Shown: positions 46,040 through 55,174 of the stretch, one piece after another
How positions within the stretch are numbered: the first letter of the stretch is position 1
Layout of the letters: each line of letters starts with the position of its first letter
Assembly (NCBI GenBank): GCA_037200125.1
Contig: JBBCGS010000007.1
Location: 682,001 to 746,000, forward strand
DNA length: 64,000 bases
From: JADGHX01 sp037200125
GTDB taxonomy: Bacteria > Pseudomonadota > Gammaproteobacteria > Steroidobacterales > Steroidobacteraceae
Direction of reading: 5' to 3'
Position numbers and translations under genes: made by a program
Notes under the pieces: model-generated
Database searches by the model: none
What the model was told of the DNA's origin: nothing
What the model saw: the letters and a program-made list of their open reading frames with translations, nothing else

Positions 46040-47626
46040 TCAGTGCGCGAGGGCTGCAGGGCTCTCGCCAGTGCCGCCCGGCGTCGGAGCTCGCTGAGGC
46101 CAGTAGCCGAGCCCGTCGGGTCCGCGCCGGATCATGCGAACCATCAGATACACGTCGACGACCGCGAGGCTGGTGTAGAAGATCACGAATCCCAGGAGAG
46201 ACAGCCACACGTTGGTGGCGGACGTTGTCGATACGCCGAGGAAAGTTGGCAACAAGCCGTCGATGGCCCAAGGCTGGCGACCGTACTCCGCGACGACCCA
46301 ACCGAGCTCCGCGGCGATCCAGGGCAACGGCAGGCTGACGAACGCCAGGCGCAGGAACCACCGATTGGTCTCGAAGCGACGACGTGAGGCAAGGTAGAAG
46401 GCCGTGGCGAACAGGAAGATGAAGAAGAATCCGAGCGCCACCATGAAGCGGAAGCTCCAGAACAGCACCGGCACGTTCGGTACCGTCGACCACGCCGCCC
46501 GCTCGATCTGCTCGGGAGTGGCGGCTGCGGGATTGCGGGTGTAGCGAAGCAGCAGCAGGCCGTATCCCAGATCGGCTCGATGCGCCTCGAAGTCGCTTCG
46601 AGCCTGCGCGTCCGCGCCGTTCTGGCGCAGCTTCTGCAGCGCTGCGTGTGCCTGCATCCCACTGCTAACGCGTGATTTCGCGTGCTCGACGAGGTCATAG
46701 ATCCCCGGCACTTCCTTGTCGATGGAGCGCGTGGCGATGAGGCCGAGCAGCCAGGGAATCTTCACTTCCGCGTGCGTTTTGCGTTCGGCGACATCGGGCA
46801 CTCCGAACAGGGTGAAACCAGCCGGTGCCTTCTCCGTGTGCCAGGCGGCTTCGATGGCAGCGATCTTCATGCGCTGGTTCTCGCCAGCGACATAGCCGGA
46901 TTCGTCACCCAGCACGACAACCGAGAGCGAGCAGGCGAGTCCGAAGCTGGCGGCGACCGCCATCGACCGGCGCGCGACTTCGATGTTGCGCCCCCGGAGC
47001 AGATACCACGCGCTGATCGCAAGCACGAATACCGAACCGACGACATAGCCGGCCGCAACCGTGTGTACGAACTTGGCCTGCGCCACGGGGTTGAACAGTA
47101 CCTCGCCGAAGGAAACGAGCTCCATGCGCATCGTCGCGTAGTTGAACTCCGCGCCCACCGGGTTCTGCATCCACGCGTTGGCGATGAGGATCCACAATGC
47201 CGACAGGCTCGACCCGAGCGCGACCAGACCGGTCACGACGAGGTGGGCCACTCTGGAGAGGCGCTGCCAGCCGAAGAAGAACAACCCGACGAAGGTCGAC
47301 TCCAGAAAGAAGGCCATCAGGCCTTCGATCGCGAGCGGAGCGCCAAAGATGTCGCCGACGTAGTGCGAGTAGTACGCCCAGTTCGTGCCGAACTGGAACT
47401 CCATGGTGATGCCGGTGGCGACACCCATCGCGAAATTGATGCCGAAAAGCACGCCCCAGAACTGCGTCATCTTCTTCCAGATGTCCCGCCCCGTCATGAC
47501 GTAGACCGACTCCATGATGACCAGGATCATCGAGAGGCCGAGCGTCAGGGGCACGAAGAGGAAGTGGTACAGCGCGGTCAGCGCGAACTGCAGCCGGGAG
47601 AGGTTGACGACGTCGAAGTCAATCAC
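46040..47626 (-). CDS. cydA: Cytochrome d ubiquinol oxidase subunit I
   Basis: Quinol-oxidising, heme-bearing subunit, 528 residues. The heme ligand His in the first helix (LTALYHFLFVPLTLGLS), the FFLESTFVGLFFFGW helix with the conserved Glu, the Q-loop start (KIAAIEA) and GRQPW are present. The Q-loop is the long proteobacterial form. It oxidises quinol and reduces oxygen without pumping protons, typical at low oxygen. Confidence 0.97.
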   Translation of the reverse strand: MIDFDVVNLSRLQFALTALYHFLFVPLTLGLSMILVIMESVYVMTGRDIWKKMTQFWGVLFGINFAMGVATGITMEFQFGTNWAYYSHYVGDIFGAPLAIEGLMAFFLESTFVGLFFFGWQRLSRVAHLVVTGLVALGSSLSALWILIANAWMQNPVGAEFNYATMRMELVSFGEVLFNPVAQAKFVHTVAAGYVVGSVFVLAISAWYLLRGRNIEVARRSMAVAASFGLACSLSVVVLGDESGYVAGENQRMKIAAIEAAWHTEKAPAGFTLFGVPDVAERKTHAEVKIPWLLGLIATRSIDKEVPGIYDLVEHAKSRVSSGMQAHAALQKLRQNGADAQARSDFEAHRADLGYGLLLLRYTRNPAAATPEQIERAAWSTVPNVPVLFWSFRFMVALGFFFIFLFATAFYLASRRRFETNRWFLRLAFVSLPLPWIAAELGWVVAEYGRQPWAIDGLLPTFLGVSTTSATNVWLSLLGFVIFYTSLAVVDVYLMVRMIRRGPDGLGYWPQRAPTPGGTGESPAALAH

Positions 47627-47826
47627 GGTGGTGGCTCCGCTGGGCTGGGTTGGGGAGGAAGCGCAAGTCGATCGGCAACACTTGCGGCGTCAGAAGAGGG
47701 CCGCTGTGCGGGGGAAAAGAACAGTGCCCAGAGCGCTATCAGCGCGCAGAGCTTTGCCAGCAGCAGCCAGCCGACATCACGACGGAGCCGGCGCTTCCAG
47801 CTTGCGCTGCCATCCGATGCAGTCAC
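47623..47826 (-). CDS. cydP: Cytochrome bd oxidase accessory subunit CydP
   Basis: 67-residue single-helix protein: RRDVGWLLLAKLCALIALWA, LFFSP, then a Pro-rich tail. This matches CydP, the small subunit found ahead of cydAB in proteobacteria such as Acinetobacter and Pseudomonas relatives. Its stop overlaps the cydA ATG by four bases, so the two are coupled. Confidence 0.85.
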   Translation of the reverse strand: MTASDGSASWKRRLRRDVGWLLLAKLCALIALWALFFSPAQRPSSDAASVADRLALPPQPSPAEPPP

Positions 47827-48184
47827 AGTGAGCCCACCGCGCGGGACAAGCGGAGCAGGGTGAGCGATTCATAGAGCATTGCGTTGTCGCGATTGTTTGC
47901 GGCGGACGGCTTCCGCGGAAGCCGGCGGCCCGGCTTGCGCTGCGCGGCGCCATTCCTGCTGCGTGCCCGGCCTCCGTCGAAGAGGTTCCGAGTGAACCCG
48001 ACGCTGATGCTGCTGAAGTCCTTCATGTGGAGAATCACGTTGTGAAAATAGGTGTACGCGGCGGATAGCGCAAGTTGCGGGAGCATTGCCGGCGACGTTC
48101 GACACGCAGGCCGCGTCCTCCTCACAGAGCAAGCCGGACTCCCACCAGGCCGTCCGCCGACGCAGACGGGGCTCATGCGCTTCG
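47827..48184 (-). pseudogene. Possible outer-membrane efflux (TolC-type) protein scrap
   Basis: On the minus strand a short stretch reads LSAAYTYFHNVILHMKDFSS and ISVGFTRNLFDGGRARSR; NLFDGGR-type motifs are typical of TolC/OprM family proteins. The flanking residues are not family-like and there is no plausible start. The rest of the 358 bases between cydP and the universal stress gene holds nothing I can support, apart from space for the cyd promoter. Confidence 0.3.
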
Positions 48185-49168
48185 TCAAAAGACGGAGGGT
48201 AGCTGTTGGGCGACGAGCCGCACACCGCGCGGTTTCCTCGAAACCCGAGCGGCAAACCGCTTTGGCTTCACGACGAGCACGTCGCACCTGAGGGCGCCCA
48301 GCACGCGTTCGGCCGTGTTGCCGATGAAGACGCGCTTCAGTCCTGAGCGCGAAATCGCGCCCATGACGACCAGGTCCGCCCCGATCTCTTTGGCGAGGCG
48401 TGGAATTGCCACGACGGGGTTCTCGCTCACGAGGTGCCGCAAAGCGCGCGGCACGCGAGCTGTTTTGACGGTTCGCTCGAAGCGCTCTCGCGTACGCGTC
48501 TCCACGCGTGTGTACAGACGCTCGGCCTGCGAGTCTGTCAGCATCTGCGAAGCGGCCACGTCGAGCGGAACCGGAAAGTAGGCGTGCATCGCGTGCAGGG
48601 ATCCGCTGAGCTGTCGCGCAATGCCACTTGCGTTCCCAAGTATTTCGTCATCCAGCTTCGCGGGCTTCGCGTGCAGGTGTGACGGATCAACCGCCGCGAG
48701 GATGATCGGCTTGTCGTACGGCTCCTTGGTCTTGATCAGCAGCACCGGCACAGGACTGGTGCGAAGCAGTTCCCAATCGGTGAGATGCAGAAGCCAAGGT
48801 GCAAGGCGACGGCCGGCGTGACACTCGACGATGATCAGGTCGGCACGAATCGCCGCTGCTCTACGCACGATCGCTTCGTATACCGGATAGTCCCAGTCGA
48901 CGTGGGAGGCCATCCGCAAGCCGGTGTCGTGGTGGTGAGTTGTGATCGTCTGAAGGCGTCCGAGATGAAGATCCATGCGCTGCTGCCGCAGCTCACGCAG
49001 TGACGTGTCCGTCAGCTCGAAATCCGCATAGATCGGCTCCGAGATCGCGTGGTAGAGCTCGATTGAAGCTTTGAACGCCCGCGCAAGCTGAGCCGCCTTG
49101 TCGATGGCGGGGAACGTTCTCGCGTTGGGGTCTTTCACTGCGACCAGGATTCGGCGGATCGGTTTCAT
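48185..49168 (-). CDS. Tandem universal stress protein (UspE-like)
   Basis: 327 residues with two Usp domains. Domain 1 starts MKPIRRILVAVKDPNARTFP; domain 2 starts KPIILAAVDPSHLHAK and ends with the ATP-loop GAISRSGLKRVFIGNTAERV then CDVLVVKP. The start at 49168 is chosen because the upstream open frame is not Usp-like. A paralogue lies at 50309-51292. Such proteins are commonly induced under oxygen limitation with the neighbouring gene types. Confidence 0.9.
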   Translation of the reverse strand: MKPIRRILVAVKDPNARTFPAIDKAAQLARAFKASIELYHAISEPIYADFELTDTSLRELRQQRMDLHLGRLQTITTHHHDTGLRMASHVDWDYPVYEAIVRRAAAIRADLIIVECHAGRRLAPWLLHLTDWELLRTSPVPVLLIKTKEPYDKPIILAAVDPSHLHAKPAKLDDEILGNASGIARQLSGSLHAMHAYFPVPLDVAASQMLTDSQAERLYTRVETRTRERFERTVKTARVPRALRHLVSENPVVAIPRLAKEIGADLVVMGAISRSGLKRVFIGNTAERVLGALRCDVLVVKPKRFAARVSRKPRGVRLVAQQLPSVF

Positions 49169-49534
49169 TCGTGATCGCTCCAGGGGACGGGTGCGCGAAG
49201 AGACGAGTGCGCGGAAGAATGCTGCGCGGGAACTCTGCTGTGGGGGATTCGTACCCTTGCCTAAGGACTGCGTGACACTACTTAGGCCATTCATCGTCGC
49301 TTGCGACGGCCGGGGATGTGGCGCGAACATCCGGCCGTCGCGGCGTGCGTTGATCCGTGTCATCCGGCTCGATGGGCTGTCAGAGCCGGCGAGCGTCGCG
49401 ATGTGCATGACCCGTCGACCGATGAGCTGTGCACGTAACTACGCGGTTCTCCCGAGTGAGCACGCTGGAACTACGCAGGCGTACGGCGCTCGAGCGCGTC
49501 TACACTGAGCACAGTCCTCTCGGAGATGATTCCA
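49169..49534. other. Intergenic region between divergent usp and DUF883 genes
   Basis: 366 bases with no supported coding region. It must hold both promoters. One TTGATCCGTGTCAT at about 49349-49362 resembles half of an FNR/ANR box but does not match the second half well. Confidence 0.4.
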
Positions 49535-49855
49535 ATGTCGGTCAATGCCCAGCAGGTTCTCGAAGACCTCGTGCGTGTTCTCGGTGACATCGACGAATGG
49601 GTCAAGGCGTCCGCGACGGCGTCCGCGGACGGCAAAGCCGCTGCAGCCGATCCGGAGCTCGAACGGAAACTCGTGGCCATTCGCGCGCGCATCGACGGCG
49701 TAAAGGACTTGATCGCACGCCAGGTGCATCAGCGCGTGGAAGCGGTCGACAGCTACTTTCGTGCGAACACTTGGAAGACCGTCGGTATCGCGGCAGGCGT
49801 GGCCTTCATTGCGGGGCTGGCTATCGGCCGCCCCTCACGATCATCGAAGAGCTAG
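49535..49855 (+). CDS. DUF883 (ElaB/YqjD-like) protein, second copy
   Basis: 106 residues: helical, charged N-terminus and a C-terminal anchor (VGIAAGVAFIAGLAIGRPS). The ATG at 49535 is preferred over 49526 because GGAG lies nine bases ahead of it and would be occluded for the earlier codon. A paralogue is at 42406-42708. It converges on a cytochrome c gene with a four-base overlap. Confidence 0.85.
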   Translation: MSVNAQQVLEDLVRVLGDIDEWVKASATASADGKAAAADPELERKLVAIRARIDGVKDLIARQVHQRVEAVDSYFRANTWKTVGIAAGVAFIAGLAIGRPSRSSKS

Positions 49856-50304
49856 TCGACCTGCAGCTCGCCAACGTACCTGACGAGCCGATCGATCATT
49901 TCGTCGGATCGACGGCGAGCATCTGTCGAGTTCGAGCCGCCTTCGTAGAACTCGAAACCCCACACGGGCATGCTGCTCACGCCGTGAGCGACGAATGCCT
50001 CGCGCCCGTCGATGGCTGCGCGTACCGCCTTCGTCGGCAAGACGCCGCCGTTGCGTGCTGCAAGATGCGCGAGATCGGGCACACCGCCACGGAACAAGGG
50101 CTCGACGGGCCCGTCACCCCGTCCCGTCAGCCCGTGACAGCTCGAGCAGAACACCTGGTACAGCCGTACGCCGGAGTATTCATACGGCGTGACGGAATAC
50201 TCGTAAGGCGAGGTCTGGCAGGACATCAGCAAGAGCCCCGCCGCGCTGAGCAGTAGCGCGGACATAGTTACCGTCAGCCGGCCAGCGCGCTTTGGTGCCA
50301 ACAC
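49852..50304 (-). CDS. Lipoprotein cytochrome c
   Basis: 150 residues. A lipobox (LLLMSC, Cys about residue 29) predicts an outer- or inner-membrane lipoprotein. One heme-c motif, CSSCH, follows a YEYSVTPYEYSG repeat, with SMPVWGFEFY supplying a likely distal Met ligand. Closely similar in design to the lipoprotein cytochrome at 55834-56271. Probably an electron carrier for the respiratory enzymes nearby. Confidence 0.85.
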   Translation of the reverse strand: MLAPKRAGRLTVTMSALLLSAAGLLLMSCQTSPYEYSVTPYEYSGVRLYQVFCSSCHGLTGRGDGPVEPLFRGGVPDLAHLAARNGGVLPTKAVRAAIDGREAFVAHGVSSMPVWGFEFYEGGSNSTDARRRSDEMIDRLVRYVGELQVD

Positions 50305-50308
50305 CAGC

Positions 50309-51292
50309 TCAGCCCGCGAGCCACGCCTGCGAGGCGCGCTTCGGTACGTTCGTGCGGAATCCTCGCGGCTTCACGATGAGCACATCGCAGTCCAGGTGGT
50401 CGATTGCGTGCTCCGCGGTGCTGCCGATGAAGATTCGCTTGAGTCCCGAACGCGAGACAGCGCCCATGACCGCCAGCTCCGCGCCTGTCTGTCTGACCAC
50501 GCGAGAAAGCTCGTCCCGAGTGATGCCCATCTCCAGGTGACGTCGTCGTGGCGAAATACCTGCCGCCGCTGTCACGCGGTCGAATACGCGCTTCATCTGG
50601 GCCGCGTGAATCCGCTCCACCTCAGGTGGAAGCACCACCGCCATTGCCTGACCAGCAGGGGCCGGGGCGATGATCGTCAGCGGCATGTAGGCGTGAAGAG
50701 CGTGCAGGGCGCCGCGGAGCTCACGCGCCAGATACTTGCCGGCCTGCAGGATCTGCCGATCGAGCGCGGCCGGTTTCTCATGAGCATGGAACGGATCGAT
50801 GGCCGCAACGATGGCGGGCCGGCGCCAGCGCCGTGGGGTCTTGGCGATGAGCACGGCACACGGGCAGTGCCGAATGAGCTCCCAATCCGTGTTAGCCAGC
50901 AGCAGTCGCGAACCCGTCGTCTTCGGTTGAATGGATGCGATGACGAGGTCCGCCTTCGTGGCCAGTGCCCGACGGACGATGGCCTCGTGCGAGGGAAAGT
51001 CCCAGGCCGCGGTCCATGACACCTTCAGGCCCTCGAGCTCTTTGAGCGCGGCCAGTCGTGCCAGTTTCTTCTGCGACCGCTGTTGCACCGTGTTCGAGAC
51101 TTCCCGGGCGTCGAGTCCCTTGACGTAGCCGCGGCGGAGCGCGTCGAGCGCCTCGGGATCGTTGACCGCGTGGAACAGCTCGATGCTGGCGCCATTGGCG
51201 CGGGCGAGCGCGGCCGCCTTGCGCAAGGCTCCCAGCGGCGCTCTGCTCTCGTCGCGGATGGCAACCAGGATGCGTCGAATGCGAAATGACAT
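50309..51292 (-). CDS. Tandem universal stress protein (UspE-like), second copy
   Basis: 327 residues, same length as the paralogue at 48185-49168. Two Usp domains: MSFRIRRILVAIRDESRAPL and RPAIVAAIDPFHAHEKP, with the C-terminal ATP-binding loop GAVSRSGLKRIFIGSTAEHA. Lies immediately upstream of the cytochrome c gene (four bases apart) and probably cotranscribed with it. Confidence 0.9.
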   Translation of the reverse strand: MSFRIRRILVAIRDESRAPLGALRKAAALARANGASIELFHAVNDPEALDALRRGYVKGLDAREVSNTVQQRSQKKLARLAALKELEGLKVSWTAAWDFPSHEAIVRRALATKADLVIASIQPKTTGSRLLLANTDWELIRHCPCAVLIAKTPRRWRRPAIVAAIDPFHAHEKPAALDRQILQAGKYLARELRGALHALHAYMPLTIIAPAPAGQAMAVVLPPEVERIHAAQMKRVFDRVTAAAGISPRRRHLEMGITRDELSRVVRQTGAELAVMGAVSRSGLKRIFIGSTAEHAIDHLDCDVLIVKPRGFRTNVPKRASQAWLAG

Positions 51293-51306
51293 GAGGGGTT
51301 TCCTTT

Positions 51307-51495
51307 CTACATTTCAGCGCCGGCAAGCTCGGGCTTCGGCGCCTTCTCAGGTTTCTCGGTCATCGTCGCTTCGGTCAGGAGCAGCATGCTGGCGACGGAG
51401 ACAGCGTTTTCCGGTGCAATTCGGACGACTTTCGCCGGGTCGACCATGCCTGCTTCGAGCTCAGCGTTCGGGACGAGATTGTGAGCACTACGCAT
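51307..51495 (-). pseudogene. groEL 3'-end fragment
   Basis: The last 55 residues of a GroEL-like chaperonin: VPNAELEAGMVDPAKVVRIA and PENAVSVASMLLLTEATMTE, then EKPEKAPKPELAGAEM. The rest of the roughly 545-residue protein is missing. The end of the conserved equatorial domain is recognisable, but the fragment cannot fold. It appears to be a leftover of rearrangement inside the stress-gene island. Confidence 0.8.
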
Positions 51496-51595
51496 TCGGT
51501 GGCGATTCGCTCATGCACGTAGTGTCTACGGCATTCTACGGTGTCGTTGCGATCGGGCACGGCCTACAGTTGCGCAAGGCCGTAGCGGAGGTCAG

Positions 51596-52615
51596 ATGCC
51601 AGTCATTCATACCGGGCGTGCGATTCGCGCCCGCTCGGCGGGGCGGAAGTTGTTCCTCGAGGACGTGCCGTTCAGGGCCCTCGGCGAACACGAAGTGCGC
51701 GTCAAAGTCGCGGCCTGCGGGGTTTGCCGCACCGATCTGCACCTTGCCGATGGCGAGCTGCCGGACGCGCGCTATCCGGTCACGCCCGGGCACGAGGTTG
51801 TCGGCTACGTCCTCGAGCGCGGTTCGCAGGTCTCCGAATGGGAAATCGGCGATCGCATCGGCATCCCCTGGCTTGCGAGCACCTGCCGCGAATGCCACTA
51901 CTGCCTCGCCGGAATGGAAAATCTTTGCGAGCGCGCGCAGTTCACTGGCTGCACCGTCGACGGTGGCTTCGCCGAATACACCATCGCAGATGCGCGTTAC
52001 GCGTTGCGGGTGCCCCAACGATATTCCGATGTGGAGGCTGCGCCGCTGCTGTGTGCTGGGCTCATTGGCTATCGCGCGTATCGTGCGGCGGGTACGGGGG
52101 CGGGTGCGGGGGCGCGTATAGGTCTCTATGGCTTCGGCGCAGCAGCCCATCTTCTGGCGCAACTGGCCCTGGCGCAGCATCGCGAGGTGTTTGCCTTCAC
52201 CCGGCCGGGCGATCTCGATGCCCAGGCGTTTGCGCGAGAGCTGGGCGCGACCTGGAGCGGTGGGTCCGACGAAGCGCCGCCGATCGAGCTCGATGCCGCG
52301 ATCCTCTTCGCGCCCGTAGGTGCATTGGTGCCGACGGCGCTGGCTGCGGTTCGCAGGGGCGGTCGCGTCGTGTGCGCCGGCATCCACATGAGCGATATTC
52401 CCTCGTTCCCTTACGAGCTGCTCTGGGGAGAACGATCCGTCTCGTCGGTGGCGAATCTCACGCGGGCCGATGGGCGTGAGTTCATGCGGATCGCGGAGGA
52501 AACACCGCTGCACCCCGCCGTTCAGCCCTTCCCGCTCACCCAGGCATCCGAGGCGTTGCAAGCCCTCGCCGACGGGAAGCTGCGCGGCGCGGCCGTGCTC
52601 GTGCCGAATGGTTGA
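51596..52615 (+). CDS. Zinc-dependent alcohol dehydrogenase family protein
   Basis: 339-residue medium-chain dehydrogenase. Catalytic zinc ligands are in ACGVCRTDLHL and PGHEVVGYV; structural zinc cysteines are in CRECHYCLAGMENLC. The nucleotide fold has IGLYGFGAAAHLLAQ. Similar to AdhA-like enzymes that share loci with P-type ATPases and stress proteins. Residues GTGAGAGARIG come from a short GC-rich repeat (about 52090-52118). Its stop overlaps the P-type ATPase start. Confidence 0.92.
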   Translation: MPVIHTGRAIRARSAGRKLFLEDVPFRALGEHEVRVKVAACGVCRTDLHLADGELPDARYPVTPGHEVVGYVLERGSQVSEWEIGDRIGIPWLASTCRECHYCLAGMENLCERAQFTGCTVDGGFAEYTIADARYALRVPQRYSDVEAAPLLCAGLIGYRAYRAAGTGAGAGARIGLYGFGAAAHLLAQLALAQHREVFAFTRPGDLDAQAFARELGATWSGGSDEAPPIELDAAILFAPVGALVPTALAAVRRGGRVVCAGIHMSDIPSFPYELLWGERSVSSVANLTRADGREFMRIAEETPLHPAVQPFPLTQASEALQALADGKLRGAAVLVPNG

Positions 52616-55166
52616 CACCGCAATGGCGGCGGCAGAACAAATCGCGCTCCGTGGGCTGACGCAATCGGAGGCAACCGCGCGTCTGCTCCGCGAAGGGCAC
52701 AACGATCTCCCATCGTCCGATCGCCATTCGCTTCTGGCGCTGCTCTGGGAGGTCCTGCGAGAGCCGATGTTCGCGCTGCTCGTCGGCAGCGCGGTGCTGT
52801 ACGCACTGATTGGAGATCTCGGCGAAGCGGCCATCCTCGCGGCATTCGCGTCCGTCTCGGTTTCGATCGCGCTGATTCAGCGGGGGCGCAGTGAGCGCGT
52901 GCTGGAGGCGCTGAGGGACCTGTCCAGCCCGCGAGCGCTCGTCATTCGCGACGGCGAACGACGACGCATTCCGGGGCGCGACCTGGTGCGCGACGATCTC
53001 ATCGTCGTCACGGAAGGGGATCGTGTTCCGGCGGACGCGCTGCTCATCGAGGGGCACGACATCCGCGTGGACGAATCGCTGCTCACCGGAGAGTCCGTGC
53101 CCGTGCGCAAGCGCGTGGCCGGCGCGAGCGACGGCGGCTCAGTCGCGCCGGGGGGCGACGATCTACCGTTTATGTTTTCCGGAACGCTTGTTTTGAGCGG
53201 TACGGGCCTCGCTCGCGTGACGGCCACAGGAGAGCGCAGCGAGATGGGGAAGATTGGCAGCGCCGTGCGATCCATTGCCGCGGAACAGCCCAGGTTGCAG
53301 GTACAGACACGTCGACTGGTGCTGATTTTCGCGGCGGCGGGTGCCTTGTTCAGTTTGGCGACCGTCCTGCTTTACGGCCTGCTGCGTGGGGACTGGCTGC
53401 AAGGTCTGCTTGGCGGAATCGCGCTAGGCATGTCGATGTTGCCCGAGGAGTTCCCGCTCGTGCTCGCGGTATTCATGGTCATGGGCGCATGGCGACTGTC
53501 GGCTTCACGCGTGCTGACGCGACGGGCCGCAGCCATCGAGACGCTCGGCTCGGCCACCGTGCTGTGCACCGACAAGACGGGGACGTTGACGGAGAACCGC
53601 ATGTCCGTCGCGCATCTGGAGGCGTCGAACGCGCAGTGGAATCGGGAAAGCGGCGCACTGCAGGTCAGCGGTATGCCGCTGATCGCAAATCTTCTGGATG
53701 TGGCGGCGCTCGCGAGCGAACCGAAGGCGCTCGACCCCGTTGATCGGGCTGTGCAGGGCCTGGCCGCGGAAAGCGGCATTCCGCGCAGAGCCGTGGCGGA
53801 GCTCGTGCGGACTTACCCGCTCATACCCCAGCGACTCGCCGTCGTGAATGCGTGGTCTGAGCGGGAAGGGACTGCTTGCCTCGTCCGCGCGAAAGGAGCG
53901 CCGGAGACTGTCGCGCATCTGTGCCGGATGACGCCTGCCGATCGAGACGCAATGACGGCAACCGTGAACGCCTTGGCGGAAGACGGGCTTCGAGTCCTTG
54001 GCGTTGCGGTCGGCGAGTGCCGGCGAGATTCACTGCCCGCCGATCCGGCAACGAGGGAGTTCCGATTCGTCGGCCTGCTCGCACTGGCCGATCCCCTTCG
54101 CCAGGGTGTCCCGGCTGCCGTCAGGGAATGCCGCTCTGCTGGCATCCGCGTAATCATGATCACCGGTGACTATCCGGCGACGGCGCGCACGATTGCACAT
54201 CAGGCGGGTATCGCGGACGGCGAGGTGTTGACAGGCCGTGACGTCGACTCGCTCGACGATGCAGCACTGGCACGGCGGCTTCGTTCGGCCACCGTCTTCG
54301 CGCGGATATCGCCCAATCAAAAGCTGCGCATCGTGCAGGCGCTGAAGGCGAACGGCGAAGTCGTCGCCATGACCGGCGATGGCGTGAACGACGCGCCGGC
54401 GCTGAAAGCCGCCCACATAGGCATTGCCATGGGGGGGCGCGGGACCGACGTGGCCCGCGAGGCGTCATCACTCGTGCTGCTCGACGACGACTTCGGTTCG
54501 GTGGTCCGCGCCGTGCGTCACGGCCGACGCATCTACGACAATCTCCGGAAGGCGATGATGTACATCGTCTCCGTTCACGTGCCCGTCGCGGGCCTTGCGT
54601 TGCTGCCCATTGTGCTCGGTTGGCCGTTGCTGCTCACCCCGATCCTGATCGCATTTCTGGAGCTGATCATCGATCCCGCGTGTTCCATCGTGCTGGAAGC
54701 CGAGGCCGAGGAGAAGGACATCATGACCCGGCCGCCGCGAGATCCGCGCGCCACGCTGTTGTCGCGCGCGTTGGTGACGTGGGGCGTGATTCAAGGTGGC
54801 ATTGCGTTGATCGCCGTAGCGGCGGTCTACGTGGGCGCCGTTCGCAGTGGAGTTGCGACTGAGGACGTCCGTGCGCTGACTTTCGTGTCACTCGTCGCTG
54901 TGAACCTGGCGATGATCTTCTCGAGCCGGACGTTTTCGACGTCGGTGCTTTCCGCGTTGGGCCGGCCGAATGCCACGCTCGCCTGGGGCGTGGCCATCGT
55001 GGGCGCACTGCTCGCGGTGATTCTCGGCTGGCCCGCTGTTCGCGGCTTCTTCGCGCTGGGAGAGATGGCGATCGAGGGCCTCGTCCTGTGTGTCCTGGTG
55101 GCGTTGGCGGTGCTCGCAACGCTCCAGTTTCTCAAGCGACTCTATGGAACACGTCTGATGACGTGA
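52608..55166 (+). CDS. Cation-translocating P-type ATPase (P2-like)
   Basis: 852-residue membrane pump. N-terminal cation-ATPase domain (GLTQSEATARLLREGHNDLP), actuator motif LLTGESVPV, helix 4 GMSMLPEEFPLVLAVF, phosphorylation site DKTGTLTENRM, and hinge TGDGVNDAPALKAAHIGIAMG. The PEEFP sequence differs from PEGLP of typical Ca/Na pumps, so the ion is not predicted; related genes are found next to Usp and cytochrome genes in other proteobacteria. Starts at 52608 and 52623 are both possible; the first overlaps the dehydrogenase stop. Confidence 0.9.
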   Translation: MVDTAMAAAEQIALRGLTQSEATARLLREGHNDLPSSDRHSLLALLWEVLREPMFALLVGSAVLYALIGDLGEAAILAAFASVSVSIALIQRGRSERVLEALRDLSSPRALVIRDGERRRIPGRDLVRDDLIVVTEGDRVPADALLIEGHDIRVDESLLTGESVPVRKRVAGASDGGSVAPGGDDLPFMFSGTLVLSGTGLARVTATGERSEMGKIGSAVRSIAAEQPRLQVQTRRLVLIFAAAGALFSLATVLLYGLLRGDWLQGLLGGIALGMSMLPEEFPLVLAVFMVMGAWRLSASRVLTRRAAAIETLGSATVLCTDKTGTLTENRMSVAHLEASNAQWNRESGALQVSGMPLIANLLDVAALASEPKALDPVDRAVQGLAAESGIPRRAVAELVRTYPLIPQRLAVVNAWSEREGTACLVRAKGAPETVAHLCRMTPADRDAMTATVNALAEDGLRVLGVAVGECRRDSLPADPATREFRFVGLLALADPLRQGVPAAVRECRSAGIRVIMITGDYPATARTIAHQAGIADGEVLTGRDVDSLDDAALARRLRSATVFARISPNQKLRIVQALKANGEVVAMTGDGVNDAPALKAAHIGIAMGGRGTDVAREASSLVLLDDDFGSVVRAVRHGRRIYDNLRKAMMYIVSVHVPVAGLALLPIVLGWPLLLTPILIAFLELIIDPACSIVLEAEAEEKDIMTRPPRDPRATLLSRALVTWGVIQGGIALIAVAAVYVGAVRSGVATEDVRALTFVSLVAVNLAMIFSSRTFSTSVLSALGRPNATLAWGVAIVGALLAVILGWPAVRGFFALGEMAIEGLVLCVLVALAVLATLQFLKRLYGTRLMT

Positions 55167-55174
55167 GGACTCAC

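Noticed and set aside
46682..47863. 393-residue plus-strand frame opposite cydA
   Set aside because: Shadow of cydA; charged low-complexity product without motifs.
49349..49362. Possible FNR/ANR box TTGATCCGTGTCAT
   Set aside because: Only one half-site matches the TTGAT-N4-ATCAA consensus, so it is not strong enough to annotate.
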